Shown here one piece after another: positions 25,542 through 37,753 of a DNA stretch of 64,000 bases (positions within the stretch are counted from its first letter, which is position 1; every line of letters begins with the position of its first letter). Position numbers and translations under genes: made by a program. The notes beneath the pieces were generated by a model. It was given only the letters and a program-made list of their open reading frames with translations. It did no database searches and was not told the origin of the DNA. Location: assembly GCA_035582835.1 (NCBI GenBank), contig JAYKAV010000900.1, positions 525,539 through 589,538 of the forward strand, given 5' to 3'. The stretch comes from Phoebastria nigripes (lineage: Eukaryota; Chordata; Aves; Procellariiformes; Diomedeidae).

Positions 25542-28500
25542 GTAAGTCAGTATGTTAGTGGGTAGTTTTCTTTGTAAGAGCTTGTCTTTGGTTCTAGCCA
25601 ATGGTTTACAGACTCCACAGCGGTTCACTCCTTGGAAACTTCTCATTACTTCAACAAACCTGATACAGATCTTCNGTCCTCTATGTTCACGCTTGAATGG
25701 TATTGCCAGAGAACTAATCACTGAACTACAGTAAGCATCCGCACTATGCAACATCTTGCAANCCCCCTATTATTCTTTACTTACTCATCTGCATGTTATA
25801 ATTCCCAAAGACCTCCTAGCAAAGGAAATGTGCAGGATTAAATTCAGACACCAATGACAAGAAGACAGCGGCCAAAACACCAAGAAGATAGAGGTCAAAA
25901 TTTCAGTAGTACTTTGTGGATAATTCTGCACCATGGTTCTAGGTGAAGTATTTTTTTTAAGGAAACATTTCAGATCAACCTCTGAAAGCTAGGTCCTTCA
26001 CCAAAAGGAAGAAGTCTGAATGCTCCCCCACAAGAGTTCCCCATTGATTGTCCCAAGTGTCAGTATTTTATGTTTGTCCATGCCTGCAAAAGGCTCAAGG
26101 TAAGGAAGAATCAGAAACTTGTGTCTATGAAAATCACACGGTAAGCTTCAGAAGCACAAGCTTAGCTTATGAAAAATGCTCATCTCTGGTTTATCCTTTT
26201 GTGAAGTCACTTCAACAAGACTCTGGAATTTTAGGTACCTCTTTTCACTAAAGTGCAATTTTTAAGAGTCTGAATGCTGCTGGACAGTTTGCTTGTCCAA
26301 ATAAAGAGTATGTAAAATAGGAGCTATGATGCTTTGGAAAAATAGTTCACAGTATTCTTCTGCTTAGGCTTTCTTTTCTGCACAGATAGCTGGATTCTAT
26401 GACATAAACTTGGATTTCTTAAGTTTATATCCTACAAACTAAAAAGTTAAGATACCTCTAAGAACTCCATGTCCATGAAGGACTTCAGTAAGTTTAAAAC
26501 CTGGAAGCTACAGGCTCAGAGCAGAGCTGCTCTTTGCTCTAAATGTCTCTCTCTCAACTTACAGAAGAATGTGACTATTGCCTTCTTCTGTAGGGCAATG
26601 CTAACAGGATCTAGGTCACCTAGCTTGTTACATTACATTCATATGCAGACAGCCAGCTAGATAAAAGATATGAGAAGTATTTTTTACAGGGGAAAAAAAT
26701 CACAAGAGTTAAATAACCACAACACAGAATAAAAAATGAAAGGACGTCACAGGATTGGAAAACTATCACAATATATCTGAAGTTCCTGAATATTTCATTC
26801 AGGTTGTTATTACTCCATTTCCCTTACAGCTTCCTCATTAGTGTCTCAGACTTCAACTGTAAAAGCCATTCAAATATTGAGGGAAAGTATAGAGAAACAA
26901 AGAGGAAAAGAGGATATTTTACAAAGAGAGATGCCCAACATAGTTGTTATTCTGTAATGTAACATTTGCAATGAGAACAATTAGTTCTCAGTTTATCTTT
27001 TTGATGATGTCTTGAAGTTTTTACCACAAAGCACATATTGTAATATTAACATTTTAGCTACAGAGCTGAAGACACCAAAACAAGGGAAGGATACAGTACT
27101 GGCATTTTTGGAGACCACCATCAAGCAGACTTTCCCTGTGACAACAGCTTGAGAAAGGGTTAGTTCTGTTAGTACAGAATAGGTGCTACTTATGAGAGTT
27201 CTGGGCTAAACTGAATGGTGGCCCTATACACATATATATGACTTAGAAAATGCCCTGTTTCCAATACCTGCAAAACAGCCAAATCAGTAAATGTGCCAGA
27301 AGGATCTTCCAGGGGAAAAATCTTTTGGCTCAAAGCACAAAAGCTGAGCATTCCCCAGAATATCTCTCTGCTAAGGTGGGATAGAGCTCATCTCTGGAAA
27401 GCAAAGCAAACAAATCCTATATTTTCTTTTAAATCTTTCCTCAGGAAATCCTGAGTCACCAGTTCCCATCCACTCCATAGCTGCTGTTTCAGTGGGAACA
27501 GTTCTGTGCTGCAGAGCGAACATCACACCCGTGAAACCTGCTTCTACCCTCTCTTTGGCAGCTGCCTTCGGAAGTGACTCTCTTTCCTAAATGCCTCATT
27601 CCTTTCTCAGCTGCAACCAGAAAGTTACGTAATACTGGCTACCTCTTGGCACTGTTGTGACCTTTCCAAACTGAGTCAGAGAGGACTTTTGAATTGAAAT
27701 CTGGAAGCTCATTTATGTTTTTGTTAAGCATTTTCCCTGTGTCAGTATTGTAGAGAAATAATATCAGCTATGAGTTTTTTAATAACAAACTGTGTGTCCC
27801 ACAGTATATTTTAAAGCAAGCTTTATGCAGATTTCTCTCTTATTATTACCCATAAATTCAACTTCTCTCTTACTACAACAATGGAGAAAGAACAATTCCC
27901 CCAGTTGTGTGATGGAGTTTTGTTTAATCTGAACCTTTTGAAAGGCAAGAAATGATTAAATATACATGCCCTCACTCCAAAATTATAAATCAAGTCTGCT
28001 ATCATTCATTTAACATTTATCACTTCTAAGTTTTATCTGTAGTTACACCGTACTTAAATCCAACAACTTGCAGATTTTTAAATACCTAGGTTTTATAACT
28101 TAAGCCTTCTCTGGGCAGATATAAATCTACCAATGTTCAGTACAAGCCTCAGATACCAGGATGCCTGAGTCTTAAAATTAAGCATAGTCTACCTGATTCT
28201 CCTTAATGGAGATGAATGCAACAAGTAAACCATGAAAGAAGCAAATATCACAGATTTGGAGAAGAACACCCCTACCCATACATGTTTAGCTTTGTGATGA
28301 CTGAATGGGATTTTATTAGTATTTAGACACTTCAGGATTTATTCCCTTAGAAAAGACCCCACACATTATTAAAAAAAAAAAGAAAATATAAATACCCCAA
28401 ACTTTTTCAAAAGTGAAGAATCTTGAATCTGATGTAAATTTAAAAATTTTTACTAGCTAGGCTTGTTAATATAAAGTTGTTTCACCCTGAAATATTTTGT

Positions 28501-30833
28501 CAATATTCAAAAGGCACATTTTGCTTACCTCTGTAAGGGCTGTTGCTGTTTAATATAATTAGTTGATTGTGTCATCAGGGAGAGTGTCTCATTATTGACT
28601 TCAACAGGCTGAGTATCTGTGGTTAAATTTTATATGGGGTGTTTACAGCACAGAGAGGAGGAAGATCAAGGCTGTGATTACTATCTGCAGGTGGTGGTAC
28701 ACACACAGCTCTACATTACAGAGTTGAGTTGCTGTCAGAAATTAAAGGTAGCTATCCGTTCCCTAGCTATCATCTCAAGCATTTGCAGCCAATAATGTCG
28801 CTTTTTTATTATTGTCCTTGGAGGAGCTCAACTGCTGTTAGCAATAAGTCAACACAAAAATTAATTAATTTTATATCTAAAAGGACTTAAGACTTAGACC
28901 AACATGACCTTCACTGAGGTCTCCACAACTTTTTCAAGACTATAACCCACAGCTTGAGAAGCACTATTTTAAGTAAATATCTATGGTCCTGAGGCTTTGA
29001 AGGACTGTAAAATGCAACAGTACAGTACGAGTGGCATGGAAGGTGATGAGTATATTTAGTATAAAGTCTTCAAGGCATGTAGCATCTCCAAAAGTAGAAA
29101 AATCTATCATTGACTTCATTCCCACCAACAAATGTTTAGTTAAAAGCCTGAGAAGGGCTTCCTAGGAGGAAATCATTGCCAGAGCATTACCTATATGGCA
29201 GCACACAGTATGCTTGTGAACATCATGAAATTTTTTGAGTTTTGCATATTTATTGCGTACATATTTAATCATAGGTGATCCAATTTTGTATTCCCAAAAC
29301 ACTAATTGTCATAGATTTCAATGCACAAGGAAGGCAAGATTCTACCATTTCTTGATTTCAGATGTATTTCAGTTTCTTTAAGCTTGAAATTAAATATCAA
29401 ATCCATATTTAGTAATTAGTCATGACAGTTTCAGGCTAGAGCTTCAACTATATTAAACAGCTAATATTTGTTCTGTTGTACTAGGTACCCATTTCACTGC
29501 ATTTTAAAAATGTTTCATATAATGATTTGAATCTAAGTGCAATATGAAAAGTTTAAGAAACCTTAGATATCAATTCACTGGTAATTACAAAACATGGAGA
29601 GGTTTGTTACTGCTAACTTGTTTCCAAAACAAACACAGCTTTGCAATTAGCATCAATCAAAAGACTGAAAAGCTATCCTCAGTCTTCAATCACAGGTTTT
29701 CTTTTGTGACTAAATGGCATCTGGATCTAAACATAGTGAGTCAAATTCATTTTCAATCTCTGTTGACTGAAGTGAGATGTGTGTGCTTACATCAAAGGTG
29801 AATTTGATCCAAAATATAAAAGAGAAAACTGTTTGCCCAGACAGGCTTAATATCTTGCAAAATTAATTTTCTTTGTAACCAAATCTACAATGTTCTTCCT
29901 GCTGTATTAAATCTTTTAGGCCCTAGTTACAACATGAATGATTTATGCAGCCTTTGTGCAGGGCTTTTCAGGTAATCTGCTTGGAAAAAAAAAAAAGAAA
30001 AAAAAGAAAAAAGGCTGTACGCATTTATTCTAACTGCAGTCAGAAATTAATGATCTCTTTGTATTTGTGTCAAGGGAGAAAATGGAAGGTTATTTTTAAA
30101 CCTTCATTGCTTATTTAACGATGAGGTAAATGTCTTTTTCCCCTGGGACTCTACATGTGTCAAGGCTGGCCCTGTGTTCCATAATTGCTGGGATCTCACT
30201 TCCAGGATGTGCATTAAACACATTAACACACTTTCAACACATTGCCACAAAGATCCAAACGGAATAGTGGAAAACCCTGCAAGAGGGCAACTTGAACACC
30301 ATGTGTCTGTAACCATTTCTGGAACAGAAATCAACTCTGTTGGTTTAGGATGTTGAAAAATAAACGTGAATCCTCTACTGAACCTGGTTCAATATTTCAA
30401 GCAGCAAAATATTTGGGATGTTTTAGCTCTGAAGTTTTAGTTAGGCTTATTATATGTATATGTTTCTGCTACAATCAACACATTCCAAATCCACTAAGGA
30501 GGAGTTTTCTGGAAATCACATCAGTATTCTTAAAATTAGCTTTCTTTCTCTTAACATTTTAAAAGCAGCATATAAAAAGCAGCCAACAACAACAACAACA
30601 AAAAAGTAAAAAAAAAAGTTGTCCAAAGCCTTCCTTCTGTGGTGGTCCTTTAGAAAGCCACAGACCTCACATAGAAAATTTGTGGAGAATCAGTATGTTG
30701 TAGTAGAGATTCTGCAGCTGATACAACTAATTCAGCACACTGTTAGGGTTAAGGGAGAAGGAAGAGGGTTCTTCCAGTTGTGCAGGGTGGTTTCTGTCCT
30801 GTTTCTCACTTCTTGATTCCATGCAATGTGTAG
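25542..30833. other. Intronic DNA, no clear feature
   Basis: I see no recognisable gene or transposon. There is an A-rich run at about 29981-30013. The stretch at about 28530-28760 looks less decayed than its surroundings and might be conserved non-coding DNA, but this cannot be judged from one sequence. Confidence 0.4.
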
Positions 30834-30930
30834 GTGCATGGCACACCCTTGTATTCTTGTGCCCTGTTGTGCCATGTCCAGCAGTGACCATGCACAGGGT
30901 TCGGAGCTCTCTCTTGCCCCAGGACACCAG
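30834..30930 (+). other. Candidate alternative exon (plus strand)
   Basis: It is flanked by an acceptor, gcaatgtgtag (AG at 30832-30833), and a consensus donor, ACCAG/gtgaga (GT at 30931), inside a GC-richer patch (about 30740-31010). One frame (TGC ATG GCA and on, ending in phase 0) is open and phase-compatible with the exon at 31864. It is not phase-compatible with the candidate ATG exon at 25521. The acceptor has only a moderate pyrimidine tract. It could be a non-coding exon or chance. Confidence 0.18.
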
Positions 30931-31863
30931 GTGAGAGGGAGGGAGACTTGTCACCCAGCAGGGACCTGCTGGTCACAGGAGCCAAGCTGAGGGAGGCTAC
31001 CTCACATATGGGAAAAGGAAGATACCCGATGTCTTTGTGAAAATGGAGTAGTGTAATCTGGCCTCATACAGTCTACTTTTGTCTAGCAAATTTGGTGAAA
31101 TCATTATGCTTTGTCCATACCTGACATTTCTGCCTAGCTATGCAAATTGAGATAAATGGGTTCAGTTGCCTTATACTGTGCATTAAGATTAATTCAATAG
31201 CACATAAGACTTTAATGGATACCAAGTCCTTTCCGCTTCCCCCTATTTCCCTCCACCAGTCTCCTCCATCCTATAATAATTTACCAAATAAGCCACAGGC
31301 CATGTCAATTTCTTTCACTACAAATGAACTGTACCGCAAATAATTTTCTGAAAACACTGACACTAATGCAATTACAGTGACATGATCTGCTACTTTAAGA
31401 TCTCATGTGAAATCATAACAAAGGCATCTCTTACAGGAAAAGTCTGTTTTAGCAACGCTTTTACAGAATTATGCATAGAACAATTTCAGTAATGTATTGC
31501 AATTAACTCATCTCCATTTTATCACCAGTGCCTCATGGCCTCACTGCAGGTTGTATAACTGCTATTTATCTTATTTTAACAATCATCTCACTTACACACT
31601 GAAAAAAAGTTGTGTGACTCTTTTCAGACCACTCTGCTGATAGTTGAAATTTTCACCACAAAACTTAAAAACTTATTATAGGTGGGGGCACCAGCCTTTT
31701 GAGAAAAAGAAGCAAGTTAAAATTTAAGCTGAGAAATAATATTAGCAATTTAGCTTAAAATTCGCTGACAGCAGGATGTTTTATCTAATGCATATAGTCC
31801 CAAATTCAGGTTCGTGAAATAAATTGTCATGAGTGCAAAAATTCATGTTTGCTGCTTTTCTAG

Positions 31864-31972
31864 CTTCAGTGGACATCTGAGTTGCAGTTTACTACTGACA
31901 AAATGACTAATACTATTGCCCAACATGTGAACAAGAACCTCCATCTTGACCTGCATCAGAAACAAGCACTAG
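31864..31972 (+). CDS. Candidate coding exon of an unidentified plus-strand gene
   Basis: A good acceptor (gtttgctgcttttctag, AG at 31862-31863; a second AG six bases on is also usable in the same frame) and a perfect donor (CTAG/gtaagt, GT at 31973) bracket an open frame of 36 codons plus one base. The peptide includes LQWTSELQFTTDKMTNTIAQ and ends LHLDLHQKQAL. It ends in phase 1, which is the phase needed by the exon at 41618. I do not recognise the protein. Open frames of this length are not rare, so the support comes from the paired splice sites and the phase match. Confidence 0.28.
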
Positions 31973-33604
31973 GTAAGTTAGGCAAATAGTGGAGATTATG
32001 TTGTAGGCACTTTTATCTTTCACACTCATCTTCCTCTCCCTATATCACAAGATTATTTAAAATAAACTTTGCCATAAATGAAGCAAATTATTGTGAGACA
32101 TTGAAATTGTGTTAGAGTTGGAGAAAAATTAAGAGTAAATGGGAAAAAAATCAGCCAGCAACTGAAAAACTCTAATGAAGGTTTTAGATTTTCTTTTTAA
32201 AAGCTGCAAAATATAATAATTAATGGAGACTGTGGAGTGCATTTCTAGAAAACCTAACTGCATTATGCAAGATAGATATTGATCACACAGATGTATAACT
32301 AGCCTGGAAGTACTGAATTGGTCAGCCTTGCCAACATAGTTTTCTACTGTGGATGCAGATATAGGATGCCAGCAGCTTGGTTTTTTATCTAAACTGTGAT
32401 AGCTAAAAAGGAACATGCAGAATTTCTCAACATGGGGGTATTTTAAATGCTTAAGTATCTTAGTGAGTCAGGGATCTCTTTCTGTTAAATGAATGCCTTC
32501 AAAACTATGGCTAATAAAAGGAAAAGATCTTAAGCAGCAAAACGTAAATTAACAGTCATTCCAGAAAGGCTAATTTTAGACATCTAAGTAACAATTATTA
32601 AGCCAAACTGAAATCAAGACCACTAGAAGTCAGTGATTTTATTTTTACTGCTGATCTCTTTTTTCACCAACTGCAATTTTCCCTTTAACTTGGTTACAGT
32701 AAACAGTATGTGAAAATTACCTCTTTTTGTGTGTCTTAAATACATGGTCAAAAAACATCCCTTAGCTTATCCTTCTCATTCACTCTCAACATCTTCACAG
32801 GCTTTTTCCTTGTGAAACACAGATATTAAAAGGCTTCACATAATATAGGGCTTTCCGCAAAGCCACTGTAAGGGGAAAAGTGATGCCAACAATTGTGCAA
32901 TCATGGGTTGCAAAATGTGAATGCCTCAATTGGACTACTGGACCAGAAAGATGAGCCCATTTTTAGTAATGTCACTTCTAATACATTATGGCAGTAAAGA
33001 ACAACTGAACAGCTTATTTCCCACAGATATTTTCAAAGCCTTAGAGACTGCCATTTGAACCATTCTTTAATTTTCTCTGGCACAGACTTCAGAAAGCTCT
33101 GTGCAGCCAAAAGTGAGAATATTAACTGAATTTTGCTCTCGTCCAATAGCAGTAATTACGACGCTCATAAAATGTAAGAGTCAATTTTATGCAGTATGTA
33201 ATGTTGATGTAAACACTGAATAATACTGGAGATTAGCTGGAGGGTCACTGCTTTTGTTATCCTAGAGATCCTGGTCTGGAAAACACTGAATGATCTCAGT
33301 TCCCATTGAAATACATGGAACTTGCAGCCACCTCGTGACCTATGGAACTGGGATTTCAGCTCTGACTTCTCCCAGTGTGACACAGCTAAGCCATTGCACA
33401 AACACTGGGTTGGAGTCTCCCTGTTGAGACAAGTTTTCATCTCCAGTGAAAATCCAGAGGACATGTCGGGGGGGCTGCTATTCCACATGCCAGACGTACA
33501 GATTACTTTCTTGTCTCATCTTTGGCAGAACACATGGGCTTGCAGTTTTTCCTTTAAGAGCAAAAACATTTTCTGTTGAGTCAAAGACAATTCTCAAAGC
33601 CTGT

Positions 33605-33665
33605 TTCTTAGGCCTTGATTCGGCAGAGCATTTGTATACATACTCAAATTCAATAGCCCTGTCTT
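33605..33665 (+). repeat. Possible ancient palindromic amniote repeat fragment
   Basis: The order ggccttgattcggcagagca, then ttcaatagccc, resembles the common archosaur/turtle repeat that starts GGCCTGATTCAGCAAAGCA. It is too diverged and short for a firm call. Confidence 0.3.
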
Positions 33666-36628
33666 CTTAAATCTAAGCCTCAACAATACCATGAATTTTA
33701 CCTAAATACTTTTCCAACTAGAAATGCTTTCCTGAATTAAGGCCTCAGTCTGCCACAGTCATTAAGCAATACTATAAATAGTGTCTTGGAATTTATAAGT
33801 CTTGGAATTTATGAGTTCTTTCAGCTTTTAAAAGGCACTAATTAGTTTTAACAGGAGACAAATACATTATTTGAAAGGAGGTAAACAAGTACTTTTCCTA
33901 GACAGCAGAATAATTTAGTGCCATAGGTAAACTATTATTTATGCTGAACAATTGAACTGTAATAAAAAGTAAAAATGTAAGACACATAGGGAAACAAATA
34001 AGCATCCTTATTTGGAGTGATCTTTAGCTTTTCCAGAACAGATCTGGCAAAACATTGCTACAAAATCTAAATCTGACCCAACACCAACTTGTCTAGCAAC
34101 ATGCTTGAAAAATACCAATGCTTTGGTGATTCCCCATTGACCATGTTTCTGCAGTTTAGAGAAACTGGAGTGGGATACGGCTTGATATACTCTATAATAA
34201 AGTAACCTCAAGTTAGCCTTCTCTTTCATGCATTTCTTATTAACATTTTTCCTTTGTCCTGGTTTTCATTCATTCCCCTCCCTATAATAATAGATCATGC
34301 TTCATCTTTACCCGGATAATTTTCAGTGTCTGTCTTGCTTTCCCTTTACTTGCTTTTATTGGGTTGCACTACCTACCTCCTCTTTTCACTCTTCTCACAC
34401 TACATCTGTTCTGCTCTTTTCTAACTTGTTCTGTCAACCTCTAAGTTGGCAACACGGGCAGCCCACACCTGGCTGAGCTCTGCCTCCAGTCAGTGGTCCC
34501 TGGTCATGCTTTGCATCAACTGTTGGTGGGTTAGAAGGCTTCACTGAATAACTAATAGGCCAGAAAACAAAGCTTTAGCTAATGACTGGCATGGAGGGTG
34601 GTGGTACACTGTGCGTGCTGAGTAAGACTGCGACTTGAGCAGCAAGCCAACTCTACATAATCCCTAATGCACAAGGATTTTTTTGTCTCCAAGTTCCTTT
34701 CAGGATTCTCAACTTTCATATCAACTTCTTTGCTCTGCCATATTGAAATCATTAGGCCAGAGGTATTTAAATGTGCTGTGATTCTATCACATGTGAAGGG
34801 CTATAAAGAATGAACATCATCTGCCAGAGATGCTGCCTCAACTATCAACAGCTTCTAACATACGCTATACATGGAAAACGAGCATACACACGAGCATACA
34901 CACAAGCTCAGCTACGCAGGCCTGGGTTGGAAGTCCATAATAACATCGATCAACGCTGGTGATATGTAATGACAGGACAGCCAAACCAGCAAAACCAGCA
35001 GTGTTCATGTACGACAGTAATAAAGTTTTACTTTGGAAAGGGGGCTACTTGCCTGCAAACATATCTCCCTCTTTGCATGTATTTTTGTGGACGAGGCCAT
35101 ACCTTCCTTAAAGCAGACTGGTTATGGCATGATGTTAATTACTACTACTACTAAAACTACTTTTTAACAGTAGATATTTCCTAAGGTGATAAATATAGCC
35201 CTTGGTAGCTTTAACCTTCAGTCCTGTCACAGGTAAGACCCTTACCAGTGACTGTGTGACAGTGTAGTGAAACATTAACTAGGGTTTTGGGATTAGGCAG
35301 CAAACAGAATCAACTATTTGAAGCATATGAAGGAAATGCAGTGTTTCTCCTATAACATGTAAAAGAAAGTGAATAAGTATGCTGTATTATCAGGGCTTCT
35401 TTAACCAATAGTCTTCCAACTGCCTTTCTTGGCCTCCCTTGGCCACATTGCAGGTTTTAACTTTGCACACATAAAAATAAATAGCAAAACAAGGGTCTGT
35501 TNTTCTCAGCAAAAAGCTAAAGGACTGAATGCAGCTTGTGCTCTGGTTTTCTTTTACATTCTGTTGGTCAGGGAGTTGTATGTTAAATACATTTAAAATC
35601 CATGGCTGGAGTATCTTGGAGCATAAGAGCTTGTGCTCAGTGTTTCAGTCAGAAGCCAAGATTCATGAACAATCTTTAAAGACTCTTATTAGGTCAATCT
35701 GGTTCTCCTGCATGAAAGGACAGTCTCTTTAGGTGAGGGCATTTCTAAATCAGATAAATCATTTTCCGAAGAATGTGTCTGTGCTCTTTATGACTAAAAT
35801 TTCAATTATTTTGAAAACTATTTTCTATCTTATCTTTAAGCAATTAAAGGACATCTTTAAAAGTACCCTTAAAGAAAAATTATGGTTAGTACAATTCAGC
35901 TGATTTTTTCCATTAGTTTTACATAACATTTGTCCTCTTTCCTTCTTCTGTTCTGTAAAATTTAAAATAAATCAGACATAATGTGCTGTCTGTTCCATTA
36001 CAGTGTATAACCAAAATGTTCAGAATTGCAAATTAGATATTTGCACTGGATATTTACATTCATCCTTTGCTATTCCCCATAATTTGTCTGCATTTTAATA
36101 AAGCTGATGTTCTGATTATTTTCTCTGAGATATTGTTTCAGGCTCCCTGTTTGTTTGGGAAGGGGAAGAGCTGAAAACTATTTTGGTAGTCAGATTTATT
36201 TGATGCAATCATCTAATACTCCTTATCCATCCCAGTTTGTATTTAATTGCTTCCAGGCTTACAGTCTGACAAACCNTAGGGTTGCTCTGCTTTTGCTGGC
36301 AAGGTAACCCTTTCCATCTGCAGTATTTGACTGTTCCATTGTGCAGACAGAAACTGAACAGTGTATTTCCATGGGAAAATTACTGTGATGCAGTTGTTCT
36401 ACCAGCTTTCACCAGGGATGGTGTTTCAGGTGGAGTCGGAGGGGTTCAGCTAGATTAATCCCCTTCAGAAAAAATCTTTTGTTTTGGTCAACATAATTAC
36501 AATCTTCAACAATGTACAATAATAGGATCTAAGCTCAGTACTCAAATAAGGCTTACAGTGATCCAGCATTATGCAAATGAACTAAATTCAGCCTTCAAAG
36601 CATACATGTCACCCACTCAAACAAAGCA

Positions 36629-36648
36629 CCCACAGGTGTACCTGTGGG
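36629..36648. promoter_or_regulatory. Perfect 9-bp inverted repeat with facing E-box-like sites
   Basis: cccacaggt-gt-acctgtggg is a perfect inverted repeat around a 2-bp centre. The arms hold CAGGTG and, on the other strand, CAGGTA. These are the core recognised by ZEB and Snail zinc-finger repressors, in an arrangement that could bind a pair. This is a motif observation only, with no neighbouring promoter evident. Confidence 0.35.
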
Positions 36649-37733
36649 AGCTAGTCATACATTTGAGGATAGAAGCTGACCATTTGGTGTTCAACCCAAT
36701 CAACTGATTAGAGTGTAAAATAAACAACCTCCAAACAAATCTGGGATTTTAAGCCTTGTTATAGTTAGATTCACTGACAAAAATGAAGGTGAGGAAAGGG
36801 GAGGGGTTAAATAAAAATTAAATAAGTTTTATATGAACAAAAACCAATATGGATTATCATAGCTCTGCTGCTCTGCTTCGTGGATTGCAATATACTCTCC
36901 TACTAAGTGAGCACAGTAGACACACTTCTGGCAATACACAGTTAACGTTTTATGAGGAGAACAACTCTTGATGTTTTTTGATGTGCAGAGGATAGCGGGC
37001 AATCCATTCCTGACGATTTTTTTTCCAACCTTTCTATGATGGTGCAGATGCATTCAGAATCTTCACGCTTACCTAACATGACTGGGGAGGCAGACACTCA
37101 TTTAGGCACAGGGCAGGGCTATATGCGTGAGGGTTTCTATTACACTGCAGGAGAGCTGTACTCCTTTAACAAAGATGATCAATTACAAAAAAAATCTTCA
37201 AATTCAAAAGGGAACTGTCACTTGTTTGTTAAGCAGAATTTCCATGGACAAGTTGTTGATCTCTTAAGGGATATGCACAAAGATAGCTATTGGGTTTGAT
37301 GCAACCCAGCAAATACACTATATCGTGAGGTACATATACTGCATAAAAAGGAGATAGACTTGTAAAAGCATCTTACTTTTGAGAGTATCTTGTAGAACTC
37401 ATTACCTGAAGAAATAAGACTGTAATAAGATAGGGTAACTTTAAAGTAGTTTGAAGACTTTTAGTGAACACAAATTGTGGCATCACCATCTGTATTATGC
37501 TGTATTGAATTATTAGCATACTCTGATTATTAGACTACATCCATCACTCAAAATTTAGAATATCCTCTTCAGTTCCAGTCTGTTTATAAACTTGATACAA
37601 TTAGGCTGCTATCCTGCTGTGCTTGAGGCAAGTTAGCTCCATTTGGCAAAATTAGATGATGAAAACAACCCCCAGGTAGCTCTGCTCCCACTGCTGCTGT
37701 CTCTTATCTGGGAAGCTAAACTGCCCCCCTCCT

Positions 37734-37753
37734 CTCAGCTCAGCTCAGCTCAG
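37734..37753. repeat. Short microsatellite (CTCAG)4
   Basis: There are four perfect copies of a 5-bp unit in a locally GC-richer stretch. Confidence 0.9.
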
